In this document: one piece after another, positions 47,177-56,013 of the stretch | Position numbering within the stretch: position 1 is the stretch's first letter | Layout: every line of letters starts with the position of its first letter | Origin: Rhizobium sp. Root1334 | GTDB taxonomy: Bacteria; Pseudomonadota; Alphaproteobacteria; Rhizobiales; Rhizobiaceae | Length of the DNA: 64,000 nucleotides | Assembly (NCBI RefSeq): GCF_001426665.1 | Contig: NZ_LMEY01000030.1 | Location: forward strand, 62,725 to 126,724 | Reading direction: 5' to 3' | Position numbers and translations under genes: made by a program | Notes under the pieces: model-generated | The model's database searches: none | What the model was told of the DNA's origin: nothing | Seen by the model: the letters and a program-made list of their open reading frames with translations, nothing else

Positions 47177-48340
47177 ATGTCCGCCACCCTGTCGCTGCCA
47201 CACGCCGATGGCTCGCTTGAGATTTACCGTTTGACGGGAACACCGGTCTCGCGGCCGAAAACGGCCCCCACCTTCAATCGTATCGCCTATGCCGCCGCGC
47301 ACGTGGTCTCCGATCCATTGCGCGATCTCGATCCATGGGGCCGCCCGGCCATCGACTGGGAGCGGACGATGGCCTTCCGCCATCATCTCTGGGCTCTCGG
47401 CTTCAAGATCGCCGAAGCGATGGACACGTCGCAGCGCGGCATGGGGCTGGATTGGGCAGGCGCGCAGGAACTGATCCGCCGATCGCTGGCCGAAGCCCGC
47501 ACGGTGCCGGGCGCCGATCTCGCCTGCGGTGCCGGAACCGACCACCTTTTACCCACCGATACACGCTCGCTCGACGATGTCATCCGCGCCTATGAAACGC
47601 AGATCGGCTTCGTCGAGCAGCAAGGCGGCCGCTCGATCATGATGGCCAGCCGCGCACTCGCCCGCATCGCCACATCGCCGGATGACTACCGCAAGGTCTA
47701 TGGCCGCATCCTGTCGCAAACCAGGGACAAGGTTGTGCTGCACTGGCTGGGCGACATGTTCGACCCGCAACTGAAGGGCTATTGGGGATCGGAAAACTTC
47801 GAAACGGCGCTCGATACGGTCCTGTCGATCATCGAGGAGAACAGGGCGAAGGTCGAGGGCATCAAGATTTCATTGCTCGACAATGCTTACGAGGTCGCCC
47901 TGCGTAACCGTCTGCCCGACGATGTGCTCTGCTTCACCGGCGATGATTTCAACTATGCCGAACTGATCGAAGGCGATGGAAAGAAATACAGCCACGCCCT
48001 GCTCGGCATCTTCGATGCCGTGGCGCCCTCCGCCTCCAAGGCGCTGGCCTCGCTTGCCGCTGGCGATACCGCCACCTTCCGCGCGGTGATCGAACCGACT
48101 GTGCCTTTGTCGCGAAAAATCTTCGAAGCGCCGACGCAATATTACAAGGCCGGCGTGGTTTTTCTCGCCTGGCTCAATGGCCACCAACGACATTTCACCA
48201 TGCCGGCTGGCATGCAGTCGGCCCGTGGCGTTTTGCACTATGCCAATATCTTCCGTTTGGCCGACAAGGCCAACGTGCTGGATATGCCGGATATGGCTAT
48301 GGAGCGAATGAAGGCGTTTCTGGTGATGCAAGGGGTTTGA
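47177..48340 (+). CDS. DUF993 / dihydrodipicolinate-synthase-like TIM-barrel protein
   Basis: This 387-residue protein matches the DUF993 family pattern: FNRIAYAAAHVVSDP, WERTMAFRHHLWALGFKIAEAMDTSQRG and GTDHL, with a TIM-barrel aldolase-like layout as in proteins loosely annotated as dihydrodipicolinate synthase family. A Lys in EGIKISLLDN could be a Schiff-base residue, by analogy only. The ATG has AAGGAGG upstream. It stands alone on the plus strand, divergent from the LacI operon and with its own LacI-type site. A retro-aldol or dehydratase role on a keto-sugar is inferred; no activity is established that I know of. Confidence 0.8.
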   Translation: MSATLSLPHADGSLEIYRLTGTPVSRPKTAPTFNRIAYAAAHVVSDPLRDLDPWGRPAIDWERTMAFRHHLWALGFKIAEAMDTSQRGMGLDWAGAQELIRRSLAEARTVPGADLACGAGTDHLLPTDTRSLDDVIRAYETQIGFVEQQGGRSIMMASRALARIATSPDDYRKVYGRILSQTRDKVVLHWLGDMFDPQLKGYWGSENFETALDTVLSIIEENRAKVEGIKISLLDNAYEVALRNRLPDDVLCFTGDDFNYAELIEGDGKKYSHALLGIFDAVAPSASKALASLAAGDTATFRAVIEPTVPLSRKIFEAPTQYYKAGVVFLAWLNGHQRHFTMPAGMQSARGVLHYANIFRLADKANVLDMPDMAMERMKAFLVMQGV

Positions 48341-48362
48341 GGGCTTCGGCAATAGCAGACAT

Positions 48363-48412
48363 TCCCCTTCTCCCCAGCGGCGAGTGACGAGCGGCTGCGA
48401 GTCGATGAGCGA
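48363..48412. repeat. Degenerate fragment of the mosaic repeat (copy g)
   Basis: CCCCTTCTCCCCAGCGG followed by CGAGTGACGAGCGGCTGCGAGTCGATGAG resembles the first half of copies b and d, but the hairpin's second arm is mutated. It abuts the transposase remnant. Confidence 0.55.
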
Positions 48413-48433
48413 TGTCTTTCCGGAAGTGCTTTG

Positions 48434-48559
48434 CCATGTCGCCTGATCCCGAATGATGGCATTGAGGATGGGCGGCAGTTTGCGCGTGGTGGTGACGAGG
48501 CCATCACGAAAAGCATTGAAATCGGGGGGTTGGACAAGCTTTTCAAAGACGCGTTGTCC
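48434..48559 (-). pseudogene. Remnant of an IS110-type transposase C-terminus
   Basis: Forty-two codons on the minus strand read GQRVFEKLVQPPDFNAFRDG and then TTRKLPPILNAIIRDQATW. The RKL..ILNAIIRD..W pattern is characteristic of the C-terminal end of IS110-family transposases. No upstream part, catalytic domain or end repeats remain; the frame is broken by a stop at once upstream. It marks an old insertion or deletion between the DUF993 and the polyol loci. Confidence 0.5.
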
Positions 48560-48595
48560 TGAGTGGTCGCTGGGCTTCGGGTTCTATCCCATGCC

Positions 48596-48621
48596 AAAAC
48601 GCCCGGCATTGCTACCGGGCG
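48596..48621 (-). terminator. Intrinsic terminator of the polyol operon
   Basis: CGCCCGG and CCGGGCG form a 7-bp stem with an 8-nt loop, followed on the minus strand by TTTT, 25 nt beyond the stop of the last gene of the operon. Confidence 0.72.
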
Positions 48622-48645
48622 CCTGGCCGCGGCGCATCAGGGAGA

Positions 48646-49578
48646 TCAGTTGCGCCGGGAATTGAAGCCCGTATCGATATGCGGCTCCCAGAACTCCACG
48701 GATTCGCGGATCATATCGACGACGAGATGATCGGTCGGCTCGCGTTCGCGAAAGGAGAGTTCAAGGCAGATTTCGTTGTCGGTACCACCGCCACGGCGAA
48801 CCGTGTCGAGCAGCTTTTCAGGCACTATCCGGCCGTCCTTGTTATGGACGGCAATGAACGGCCAGTGCCCTCCCTTGTTCATCGAAGACTGCTTGATGTG
48901 GATAATCGGCGATTCCTTCGGAAACGCCTCCGCCCAGGCATAGGGATCGATGTCGTCCGGATTGCTGGAGGTGACGTCACCGTGGTCGATATCGACCATC
49001 ATCTTCATTGGAATCGGCAGGCCCGACTGCGCCAGCCGCCCGTCGAGCGCGCGGCATTCTGCGATCGTATGGCCGAACTCGCGGCCGACTGACATGGGTT
49101 CCCAAAACAGATAGGTGAGACCGGCAACCTTGCCATGCTCGGCCACTTCGGCCCAGCAATCGATGGCGATCCGCATCAGTTCCTCGCGGCGCGCTGGGTC
49201 GTCATAGTCCTTGTGGGTGAAGATGGCGAATTGGGTGCCCATGCCGGAAGCACCGAGTTCGGCGGAAATATCGGCAAAGGTCTTGAACCAGTCGATATAA
49301 TAACGGCGCACATCGATATCGGGATGGCCGAAATGGTTGAGCCGTCCATAAGGCCCAGTCATGCCCGAAGTCACCTTGACGCCGGTTCGCCCGAGCGCCC
49401 GCTTGAATTGGCGCAGCTGCTTGACGATCGTTGCAGCCGGCCAGCCCGGATTGACGAACTCGTGGGTCAGCTGGACATAGCCAATGCGGATCTTCTCGGC
49501 GATCGTATCGATCAGGTCATCGGCCTCGGCGAAACGGTTGACCAGTGGATTGGTGTTGAGCGACAGCGTGAACGCCAT
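48646..49578 (-). CDS. TIM-barrel sugar phosphate isomerase/epimerase (EryC-like)
   Basis: This 310-residue protein of the xylose-isomerase-like TIM-barrel superfamily has metal-binding-type segments WEPMSVGREFGH, VDIDHGD, IIHIKQS and CLELSFRERE. The length and context match EryC, the tetrulose-phosphate isomerase of erythritol catabolism in Brucella and rhizobia, so a ketose- or tetrulose-phosphate isomerase role is likely but not proven. It is the last gene of the operon, 5 nt after the HAD hydrolase gene, with a terminator behind it. Confidence 0.8.
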   Translation of the reverse strand: MAFTLSLNTNPLVNRFAEADDLIDTIAEKIRIGYVQLTHEFVNPGWPAATIVKQLRQFKRALGRTGVKVTSGMTGPYGRLNHFGHPDIDVRRYYIDWFKTFADISAELGASGMGTQFAIFTHKDYDDPARREELMRIAIDCWAEVAEHGKVAGLTYLFWEPMSVGREFGHTIAECRALDGRLAQSGLPIPMKMMVDIDHGDVTSSNPDDIDPYAWAEAFPKESPIIHIKQSSMNKGGHWPFIAVHNKDGRIVPEKLLDTVRRGGGTDNEICLELSFREREPTDHLVVDMIRESVEFWEPHIDTGFNSRRN

Positions 49579-49583
49579 AAGCC

Positions 49584-50444
49584 TTACCTCTCAGACCAGA
49601 TGAATGCCGGCAGGATGAAATCGGGAACTGCGCCATGCTCGGCAAACAGCGCCTGGCGATCAGCGTCGGACGCGGTTTCGAGAATACCGGTCGTCACCAG
49701 GATCGATGCGAGCCCCGCCCCGGCGGCACCGGCAATATCGTGCTCGATGCTGTCACCGATGCAGCAGATTTTCTCCGCGAAAACGTCCCCCAGAAATTCA
49801 CGCGCCGTTGTATAGATGTCGGCGAATGGCTTGCCGATCCAGCGCACGGTGCCCCCCAGATCTTCATAGAGTTCAGCAATACGCCCCGCCCCGAAGGCAG
49901 TACCGTCCTTCGTCAACATGATCTTGTCCGGGTTGGTGCACAGGCATGGCACACCCCGCGCGGCTGCGGGCGCCAGGAGCGTTTCGTAGAACGTCAGCGG
50001 ATATGCATCACCTTCGCTTGCCGCCAAGAGGATGAAATCCGCATCCTCGCCGCGATCGGTCCGTGTCAGATCAAGCCCGTCCAGCGGTGAGGTATCGCCA
50101 TCGCGGCTGATCAACAGACATTTGCGTGCGGTGTTTCCGGCCTCCTGCCGGATTTCGGCCTGAAGGATACGCCAGGCGACCTCGCCGGACGTCAAAAACC
50201 AGTCCCAGCTCTGCGGATCAAAACCAAGAGCGGCAAGGCGGCGGTCATTTTCCGCCGAACGTTTTCCCGAGTTCGACAGGATGATGATCATCTTGCCAGC
50301 CTGCTTCAGCCGCAGAAGTGTCTCCGCAGCGTGGGGATACGGCCCTTTACCATCCCGCAGCACGCCGAACTGATCGATCAGGAAGGCATCGAAACGCTCT
50401 TCGATCTCAGCTAGGCCCGATATTGTCAGTGGCCCGCCCTTCAT
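49584..50444 (-). CDS. HAD-superfamily subfamily IIA hydrolase
   Basis: This 286-residue phosphatase-like protein has motif I DQFGVLRDG (nucleophile Asp, with Phe where many HADs have a second Asp, as in some relatives with Trp there), motif II ILSNSGKR, a Lys in IGKPFADIY and motif IV GDSIEHD. It likely removes phosphate from a sugar phosphate. It overlaps the short FGGY kinase by 4 nt; a kinase and a phosphatase in adjacent genes suggests salvage or overflow control. Confidence 0.84.
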   Translation of the reverse strand: MKGGPLTISGLAEIEERFDAFLIDQFGVLRDGKGPYPHAAETLLRLKQAGKMIIILSNSGKRSAENDRRLAALGFDPQSWDWFLTSGEVAWRILQAEIRQEAGNTARKCLLISRDGDTSPLDGLDLTRTDRGEDADFILLAASEGDAYPLTFYETLLAPAAARGVPCLCTNPDKIMLTKDGTAFGAGRIAELYEDLGGTVRWIGKPFADIYTTAREFLGDVFAEKICCIGDSIEHDIAGAAGAGLASILVTTGILETASDADRQALFAEHGAVPDFILPAFIWSER

Positions 50445-51730
50445 AGCACGCCCGCCGCTTTCGCGCCGGTCAGGGCAAGTCGCGCCGTTCCCGCAGCCGC
50501 CTCTTCCGAAGCCACCGGCAGAAAGGCAATGGATATCTTCCGGTTGCGGATCGCCGTCCAGACCGCGTTCTTCGCACCACCGCCGACTGTGCGGATGGAA
50601 CCCAAGGCCGGGCTGCCGAGCGACACCAGCCGCTGATAGGCTAAAGCCTCGACGCCCGCGATGCCCTCGAAGATCGCTTTCAGGAATTCGGCATCGCTTT
50701 GCGGCCGCGGCGTCATGCGCGGCTTCATCGCCGGGTCGTTGACCGGAAAGCGCTCACCATCCTTGATCAGCGGATAATAATCGAGCCCGGTATCCGTCGC
50801 CGGATCGATCTCCGCGGAAAGCGCTGCGATCCTCTCGTTGTCGAAATGGGCGGACAGCACCACGCCGCCGGTATTGGAAGCACCACCAGCCAGCCACATA
50901 TCGCCGATCCGGTGGCTGTAGAGACCATATTCCGGCGCAAACAGCGGCCGGTCGGACAGCATCTTTACCGTGAGTGTCGTCCCAAGCGCGGAAACGGCAT
51001 CGCCCGGCTGACCGGCACCGGTTGCCAGAAACGAAGCACAGCCATCCGTCGTCCCGGCGACGATGACGACATCATCCGCAAGGCCGAACGCACTCGCCGC
51101 CTCCTGGGAAATCCCGGCGATCGGTGCACCCGCAGGCAGCACGTCCGGGAGCAGATCGAGCCGCGCGCCCGTTGCCGCGATCCAGTCCGGCCAGCGGCGC
51201 GATACCGGATCGTAGCCGGTCTTCAGCGCGTTGTTCTCGTCGGAAACATCATAAAGCCCGGTGAAATGCCCGGCTAACCAATCCGCTTGATGAATAATCC
51301 GGAAAACGCCGGGAGTGGACTGAAACACCAGCGCTTTCGCCAACCCGGACGTCGCCCCATGCACCGCACTTTCCTTCGGCGCATGGGTGGAGATCCGGGC
51401 GAGAATATCCGCATCCTCGACCGGATCATTGTACATCATCGGCGCCGCCAACGGCGCGCCGTTTGGGCCGACTGGCAGCACGGTGCCAGAGGTGCCGTCA
51501 ATCGCAATTGCCCGGACCCGTGTCCGGTCGATGGCACCAAGTACCTGCCCAAGCGCGGTCTGTACCGCTTGCCACCAAATCACGGGATCGCGATGGTCGG
51601 CGGAAAAATCGGCAAGTCTGGATGCCCCGGATGCGGCTATGTCGAAATCCGCATCCATTGCCACAGCGCGGGCGCCGGATGTACCGATATCAATACCGAT
51701 CACCAAAGGCCTGTTTGCGGCACTGGTCAT
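50441..51730 (-). CDS. Short FGGY-family carbohydrate kinase (D-ribulose-kinase-like)
   Basis: The 429-residue kinase is shorter than the usual 480-530 residues of FGGY enzymes. It has the N-terminal ATPase motif GIDIGTSGARAV, AIDGTSGTV, the catalytic Asp in AGTTDGCA and the C-terminal VGGGAKN adenosine motif, so it looks intact. Short FGGY members of this kind include plant and cyanobacterial D-ribulose kinases. The start at 51730 overlaps the aldolase stop by 4 nt; an upstream extension is non-conserved. It is the second kinase of the operon. Confidence 0.82.
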   Translation of the reverse strand: MTSAANRPLVIGIDIGTSGARAVAMDADFDIAASGASRLADFSADHRDPVIWWQAVQTALGQVLGAIDRTRVRAIAIDGTSGTVLPVGPNGAPLAAPMMYNDPVEDADILARISTHAPKESAVHGATSGLAKALVFQSTPGVFRIIHQADWLAGHFTGLYDVSDENNALKTGYDPVSRRWPDWIAATGARLDLLPDVLPAGAPIAGISQEAASAFGLADDVVIVAGTTDGCASFLATGAGQPGDAVSALGTTLTVKMLSDRPLFAPEYGLYSHRIGDMWLAGGASNTGGVVLSAHFDNERIAALSAEIDPATDTGLDYYPLIKDGERFPVNDPAMKPRMTPRPQSDAEFLKAIFEGIAGVEALAYQRLVSLGSPALGSIRTVGGGAKNAVWTAIRNRKISIAFLPVASEEAAAGTARLALTGAKAAGVL

Positions 51731-52782
51731 TGCAGCGTCTTTCCGGCCCGGTTCAGTTCCTGCCGGTATTTTTCCGCGTCCCACCCAAGCAACTCGGCAT
51801 TCTCGGCATCCGTCAGATAGCGCAACCGCGCGCCTTCGTTGATACGGCCAAGGACGTCCGAGAGGCAACGGGCCATGGCCAGCGCGCCGGCCGTGACCTC
51901 CTTGGAGACCAGGACGCCCTTGCCTGGAAACAACAGTGCTGGCGGCACGGACACTCCCTCGCCGCGATGCCGTTCCTCGATCGCGGCGGCCGTTTCGCCG
52001 GGCGCTGCAACAAACGATCCGCGGCCGAGGAAGATGACATGGTCCGGATAAAGACTACCACCAGCGGCAATACGGCAGCTTGCCAGATCGGTCGCGGCAT
52101 CATGGATCAGGCTGTCTTCCGGCAGCGCGAAATTGCTGCCGACGGCAAGCCGCGAGAGGGCCGCAAGGTCGGCGTCCGGCGCCTTGCGCCGTGGCAGGGC
52201 CAGCCTGTTTGAGACCTCAGCCAGTAACAATTCCGCCTCTGCAACGGTTTCGGCTGCCACGGCCAGCCCGTGATTGCCGAGGATTAGCACACTGGTATCC
52301 GGCCGAATCCGCGTGGCGATCGCCTTTGCCAGCGGCAGGCCGGGTCGTGCATAGGGCACGAACGCATGCGGAATACCCGATAGTTTCGATGCGGCAATGG
52401 TTTCGCCGTTGACCTGCACAGCGGTCGCGATCGTTTCGACACAATGCACGTGGATCACGACTTTCTGCGGCATCAGGGCGTGCACCGTCGTTTCGATCGA
52501 GGGGCGCAAACCGGATGGATTGCGGTCCGCGATGACGAAATCCTGTGCTTTCTCGGTCGAGGGATCATCACGCTCCAGCGCGTCGAGCAACGCATCGAGC
52601 GCCACCGGCACCATCACATCGCGCTGCCTTGCCTGCATCAGCCAAAGGCCCGACGCCTTGATCCACAGCGTGCCGCCCTCCTTGATCGAGGTATTGCCGC
52701 CAGCTGCCTGCACCAGCGCCGGATCGGCACCGACCCGGGCCGAGACATCCAGAAGGGCTTCGAATTCAGAACTTCTCACCAT
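51727..52782 (-). CDS. Class II aldolase/adducin family protein (RhaD-like)
   Basis: The 351-residue protein has the class II aldolase core: GGNTSIKEGGTLWIKASG, zinc-ligand His pair in VIHVHCVE and a third in GNHGLAV. It is longer than FucA-type enzymes and resembles the aldolase part of bifunctional rhamnulose-1-phosphate aldolase/dehydrogenases without the SDR domain. It should cleave a ketose-1-phosphate into DHAP and an aldehyde. It is one of two class II aldolases in the operon and is coupled to the short kinase. Confidence 0.83.
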   Translation of the reverse strand: MVRSSEFEALLDVSARVGADPALVQAAGGNTSIKEGGTLWIKASGLWLMQARQRDVMVPVALDALLDALERDDPSTEKAQDFVIADRNPSGLRPSIETTVHALMPQKVVIHVHCVETIATAVQVNGETIAASKLSGIPHAFVPYARPGLPLAKAIATRIRPDTSVLILGNHGLAVAAETVAEAELLLAEVSNRLALPRRKAPDADLAALSRLAVGSNFALPEDSLIHDAATDLASCRIAAGGSLYPDHVIFLGRGSFVAAPGETAAAIEERHRGEGVSVPPALLFPGKGVLVSKEVTAGALAMARCLSDVLGRINEGARLRYLTDAENAELLGWDAEKYRQELNRAGKTLQ

Positions 52783-52797
52783 TGTCTCCGATATCGT

Positions 52798-54312
52798 TCA
52801 AGCCGCCTGCGACTGCCGCAGACACCAGGCGGCGAAAGCCTCGCGTTCTGCCGGCGTCATGTGCAATCCGTGTTTGGTGCGGCGCTCCAGAATGTCCTGC
52901 GGCGTCTGCGCCCATTCGGTTTCGATCAGGAACCGCGCTTCGCGTTCACGCAACAGCTTGCCGAAGGACGTACCGAGATCGTCGAGCGATACCGCGTTGC
53001 CGAGCAGGTCATGGGCGCGCGTGCCGTAGAGTCTTGCGTAATGCTTGGCCAAATCGGCCGGAAGCCAGCGATATCGCGCCCGCAGATCGCCGAGAAACTG
53101 ATCGAAATCCGCCTTTGGCATATCGCCGCCAGGCAGGATACCTTTCGAGGTCCAACCCGGTTTCATCGACGGAAAGAACGGCCTGATCTTCTCCAGCGCA
53201 TGTTCGGACAATTTGCGGAACGTGGTGATCTTGCCGCCGAACACGGAAAGCAGCGGCGCTTTTCCACTCTCCGCATCAACCTCGAAAATATAGTCCCGCG
53301 TTACGGCTGACGGATTTTCGGCATTGTCATCATAGAGCGGCCGCACGCCGGAGAAACTATGGACGATATCGCTTTCGGCGAGCTGCTGCTTGAAATAGCG
53401 GTTCACCGATTTGATCAGATAATCGATCTCGTTGGCATCGGCTTTCACATCTTCCGGCCGGCCGTCATAGGGAATATCGGTGGTGCCGATCAGCGCCAGA
53501 TCATTTTCGTAAGGGTTGATGAAGATCACCCGCTTGTCCGGGTTCTGGACGAGATAGGCCTGCCGACCCTCCCAGAATTTCGGCACGATGATATGGCTGC
53601 CCTTGACGAGCCGGACATTGCGGCGGGAATTCAGCCCGGCAATACGGCCGATGACATCGTTGACCCATGGCCCTGCGGTATTGACGACGCATCGCGCCTT
53701 CAGTTCGCTCTTGCGGCCCGTGCCGGCCTGAGTCATCTCGATATCCCAGAGATCGCCATTGCGGCGCACCGACGTGCAGGCAGTTCTCGTGTAGACTTTG
53801 GCGCCACGCTGCTTGGCATCCAGCGCATTGAGCAGCACCAGCCGGGCATCATCCACCCAGCAATCGGAATATTCGAACGCCTTGCGATAGTCCGTCTTGA
53901 CCGGCGCGCCCTCCGGCGCCGTGCGCAGGTCAAGCGTGCGCGTACCGGGCAACCGCTTGCGGCCGCCCAGATGATCATAGAGAAACAGACCGAGACGAAC
54001 GAGCCAGGCCGGGCGGTCGGACGAGCTGTGCGGCAACACGAAGCGCATCGGCCAGATGATATGCGGCGCGGATTCGAGCAGCACCTCGCGCTCGATCAAG
54101 GCCTCGCGCACCAGCCGGAACTCGTAATACTCGAGGTAACGCAACCCGCCATGCACAAGCTTTCCGGATCGCGAACTGGTGCCCTGCGCCAGATCATCTT
54201 TTTCGCAAAGAACGACGGACATGCCCCGCCCTGCCGCATCGCGGGCAATGCCTGCCCCATTGATACCGCCGCCGATGATAAACAGGTCGATGATGCCGGC
54301 TTCAGCACTCAC
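52798..54312 (-). CDS. glpD: FAD-dependent glycerol-3-phosphate / erythritol-phosphate dehydrogenase (GlpD/EryB-like)
   Basis: This 504-residue flavoprotein has the FAD motif IGGGINGAGIARDAAGRG, the GlpD signatures GTSSRSGKLVHGG and RYLEYYEFRLVREAL, and a C-terminal helical domain. It oxidises a polyol phosphate and passes electrons to quinone at the membrane. GTG at 54312 is the likely start: GGAG precedes it by eight nt and it overlaps the FucA-like stop. GlpD and EryB (D-erythritol-1-phosphate dehydrogenase) are close relatives and motifs do not separate them; with an erythritol-kinase-like gene in the operon, EryB is a strong alternative name. Confidence 0.87.
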   Translation of the reverse strand: MSAEAGIIDLFIIGGGINGAGIARDAAGRGMSVVLCEKDDLAQGTSSRSGKLVHGGLRYLEYYEFRLVREALIEREVLLESAPHIIWPMRFVLPHSSSDRPAWLVRLGLFLYDHLGGRKRLPGTRTLDLRTAPEGAPVKTDYRKAFEYSDCWVDDARLVLLNALDAKQRGAKVYTRTACTSVRRNGDLWDIEMTQAGTGRKSELKARCVVNTAGPWVNDVIGRIAGLNSRRNVRLVKGSHIIVPKFWEGRQAYLVQNPDKRVIFINPYENDLALIGTTDIPYDGRPEDVKADANEIDYLIKSVNRYFKQQLAESDIVHSFSGVRPLYDDNAENPSAVTRDYIFEVDAESGKAPLLSVFGGKITTFRKLSEHALEKIRPFFPSMKPGWTSKGILPGGDMPKADFDQFLGDLRARYRWLPADLAKHYARLYGTRAHDLLGNAVSLDDLGTSFGKLLREREARFLIETEWAQTPQDILERRTKHGLHMTPAEREAFAAWCLRQSQAA

Positions 54313-54965
54313 GATCGTTTCTCCTGCAATCCGTAACTCGCAAAGCCCTTCCGGACACCGGCAATTTCCTCTGCCGAAAGCACGACCGGGCCGCCGATCA
54401 ACAAGGCATGGTAATATTGCTTGGCAATGGTTTCGAGCTCGACCGCCGCCCACATCGCCTTTTCAAGGCTTGCTCCGGTGGCCAGCATGCCGTGATTGGC
54501 CATCAGGCAGGCGGTACGGCCCTCCATCGCCTTAAGAATATTGTCCGAAAGCTCCTTGGTCCCATAGCGCGCATAGTCGCAGACTTTCACGTCGTCGCCA
54601 CCAAAGGCGGCAATCATGTAGTGACAGGCCGGGATCGGCTTGTGGGCGATGGCAAGGATGGTCGAATAGATCGCATGCGTGTGGATGACCGCATGAACCT
54701 CTGGCCGGCTCTTCATGATATCGAGATGAAAGCGCCATTCCGTCGAAGGTTTGCGCGGGCCATCCCAGGCGCCGTATTCGCCCTCCAGCGGCAACGAGGC
54801 GATCATGTCCGGCGTCATCTCATCATAGGGCGCTGCCGACGGGGTGATCAGCATCCGGTCTTCATAGCGCGCGCTGATGTTGCCGGATGTTCCCTGATTG
54901 ATGCCAAGCGCATTCATCTTACGGCAATGGTCGATGATCGACTGGCGAACGTAATTCTCTGTCAT
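54309..54965 (-). CDS. Class II aldolase, L-fuculose-phosphate-aldolase-like
   Basis: This 218-residue protein follows the E. coli FucA pattern closely: GTSGNISAR for phosphate binding, the catalytic Glu in STEWRFH, zinc ligands in IHTHAIYS and MANHGM, and CHYMIAAFGG. It should cleave a ketose-1-phosphate to DHAP and an aldehyde. The ATG at 54965 begins the conserved MTENYVRQSIIDHCR. A fucA-type gene is also part of the S. meliloti erythritol/adonitol/L-arabitol locus as I remember it, where its role was unclear. Confidence 0.85.
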   Translation of the reverse strand: MTENYVRQSIIDHCRKMNALGINQGTSGNISARYEDRMLITPSAAPYDEMTPDMIASLPLEGEYGAWDGPRKPSTEWRFHLDIMKSRPEVHAVIHTHAIYSTILAIAHKPIPACHYMIAAFGGDDVKVCDYARYGTKELSDNILKAMEGRTACLMANHGMLATGASLEKAMWAAVELETIAKQYYHALLIGGPVVLSAEEIAGVRKGFASYGLQEKRS

Positions 54966-54975
54966 CGTCCTGCCC

Positions 54976-56013
54976 TCAGCACGGGTTGACCGGCGGCAGG
55001 CCGGCGATATAGCGGCGCACCTCTTCGGCCGCCATCTCGGCGGCATAGGTGACGGTGCGTACCGAAGCCCCGGCAATATGCGGTGTCAGCGTTACGTTCG
55101 GCAGTTGCAAGAGCGGCCAGTCCTCCGGCACCGGCTCGACGGCGAACGTTTCGAGCATTGCAGACCCGAGCGGGCCATTCACCAAGGCCTCGTACAGGGC
55201 ATCATAATCGCAAAGCGGCCCACGCGCCGTATTCACGAAGATCGCTCCCGGCTTCATCTTCGCAAAGCTCTCGGCATTCATCATATGCCGTGTCTCTTCC
55301 GACACCCGCGAATGCAGCGTCACGACATCGGAGCGTGACAACAGATCGTCGAAACTGACATGCTCGACACCCGCGTTGCGGTCATCGGCCGAGAGTTGGA
55401 CATAGGGATCATAGACCACAACCTTGGTTCCAAACGCCCGCAGCAGCCGCACCACCTTGGTGCCGATATTGCCGTAGCCGACGACACCAACCGTCATTTC
55501 GGAAAGTTCGCGGCCGGTCTTGTCGGCGCGGTAAAGCTCTCCGCGCCATTCCCCCTTGCGCAGGGACTCGTGACCGGAGCGGATCAGCCGGGTTTCGGCA
55601 AGGATGGCGCCGAGTGTAAATTCGGCAACCGCACTGGCATTGCGGCCGGGCGTGTTGACCACCAGAACCTTGGCGTCCCGCGCGGCGCTCATGTCGATAT
55701 TGACCGGTCCACCGCGCGACACTGCGATGAACTTCAGGCCAGGAAGCTGGGAAAACATGCCGCGGGAAAACGGCGCCAACTGAGTGATGACCATCTCAGC
55801 GTCACCAACGAACTCGACGATGTCGTCGGCCTTGCCGACATATTCCTTCAGGCCGTCCATGCCCTCGACGGCATAGCCGTGCTCCATCGGCTCATCCGGC
55901 CAGGGCTGTTCGAGAAGCCGGATATCATGCCCGTCGCCACAAGCTTCCACGACTTTGTCGCGAAAGACCGTTGGCAGCATGAACCGGTCTCCAATGATGG
56001 CGATTTTCTTCAT
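54976..56013 (-). CDS. D-isomer-specific 2-hydroxyacid dehydrogenase family protein
   Basis: The 345-residue dehydrogenase has the NAD-binding GYGNIGTKVVRLL, catalytic Arg in NTARGPL, a Glu in the LETFAVEPVP region and His in TPHIAGAS, so it appears functional. The family includes phosphoglycerate and hydroxypyruvate/2-ketogluconate reductases. The start overlaps the FGGY kinase stop by 4 nt. In this operon it may reduce or oxidise a sugar acid or keto acid by-product. Confidence 0.86.
   Translation of the reverse strand: MKKIAIIGDRFMLPTVFRDKVVEACGDGHDIRLLEQPWPDEPMEHGYAVEGMDGLKEYVGKADDIVEFVGDAEMVITQLAPFSRGMFSQLPGLKFIAVSRGGPVNIDMSAARDAKVLVVNTPGRNASAVAEFTLGAILAETRLIRSGHESLRKGEWRGELYRADKTGRELSEMTVGVVGYGNIGTKVVRLLRAFGTKVVVYDPYVQLSADDRNAGVEHVSFDDLLSRSDVVTLHSRVSEETRHMMNAESFAKMKPGAIFVNTARGPLCDYDALYEALVNGPLGSAMLETFAVEPVPEDWPLLQLPNVTLTPHIAGASVRTVTYAAEMAAEEVRRYIAGLPPVNPC

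Noticed and set aside
48434-48559. An active insertion sequence near 48.5 kb.
   Set aside because: Only a short C-terminal transposase fragment remains, with no catalytic part, no terminal repeats and an immediate upstream stop.
54313-54453. Longer start for the GlpD/EryB-like gene inside the FucA-like gene.
   Set aside because: The GTG at 54312 has a good ribosome binding site and places the FAD motif at the normal distance from the N-terminus.
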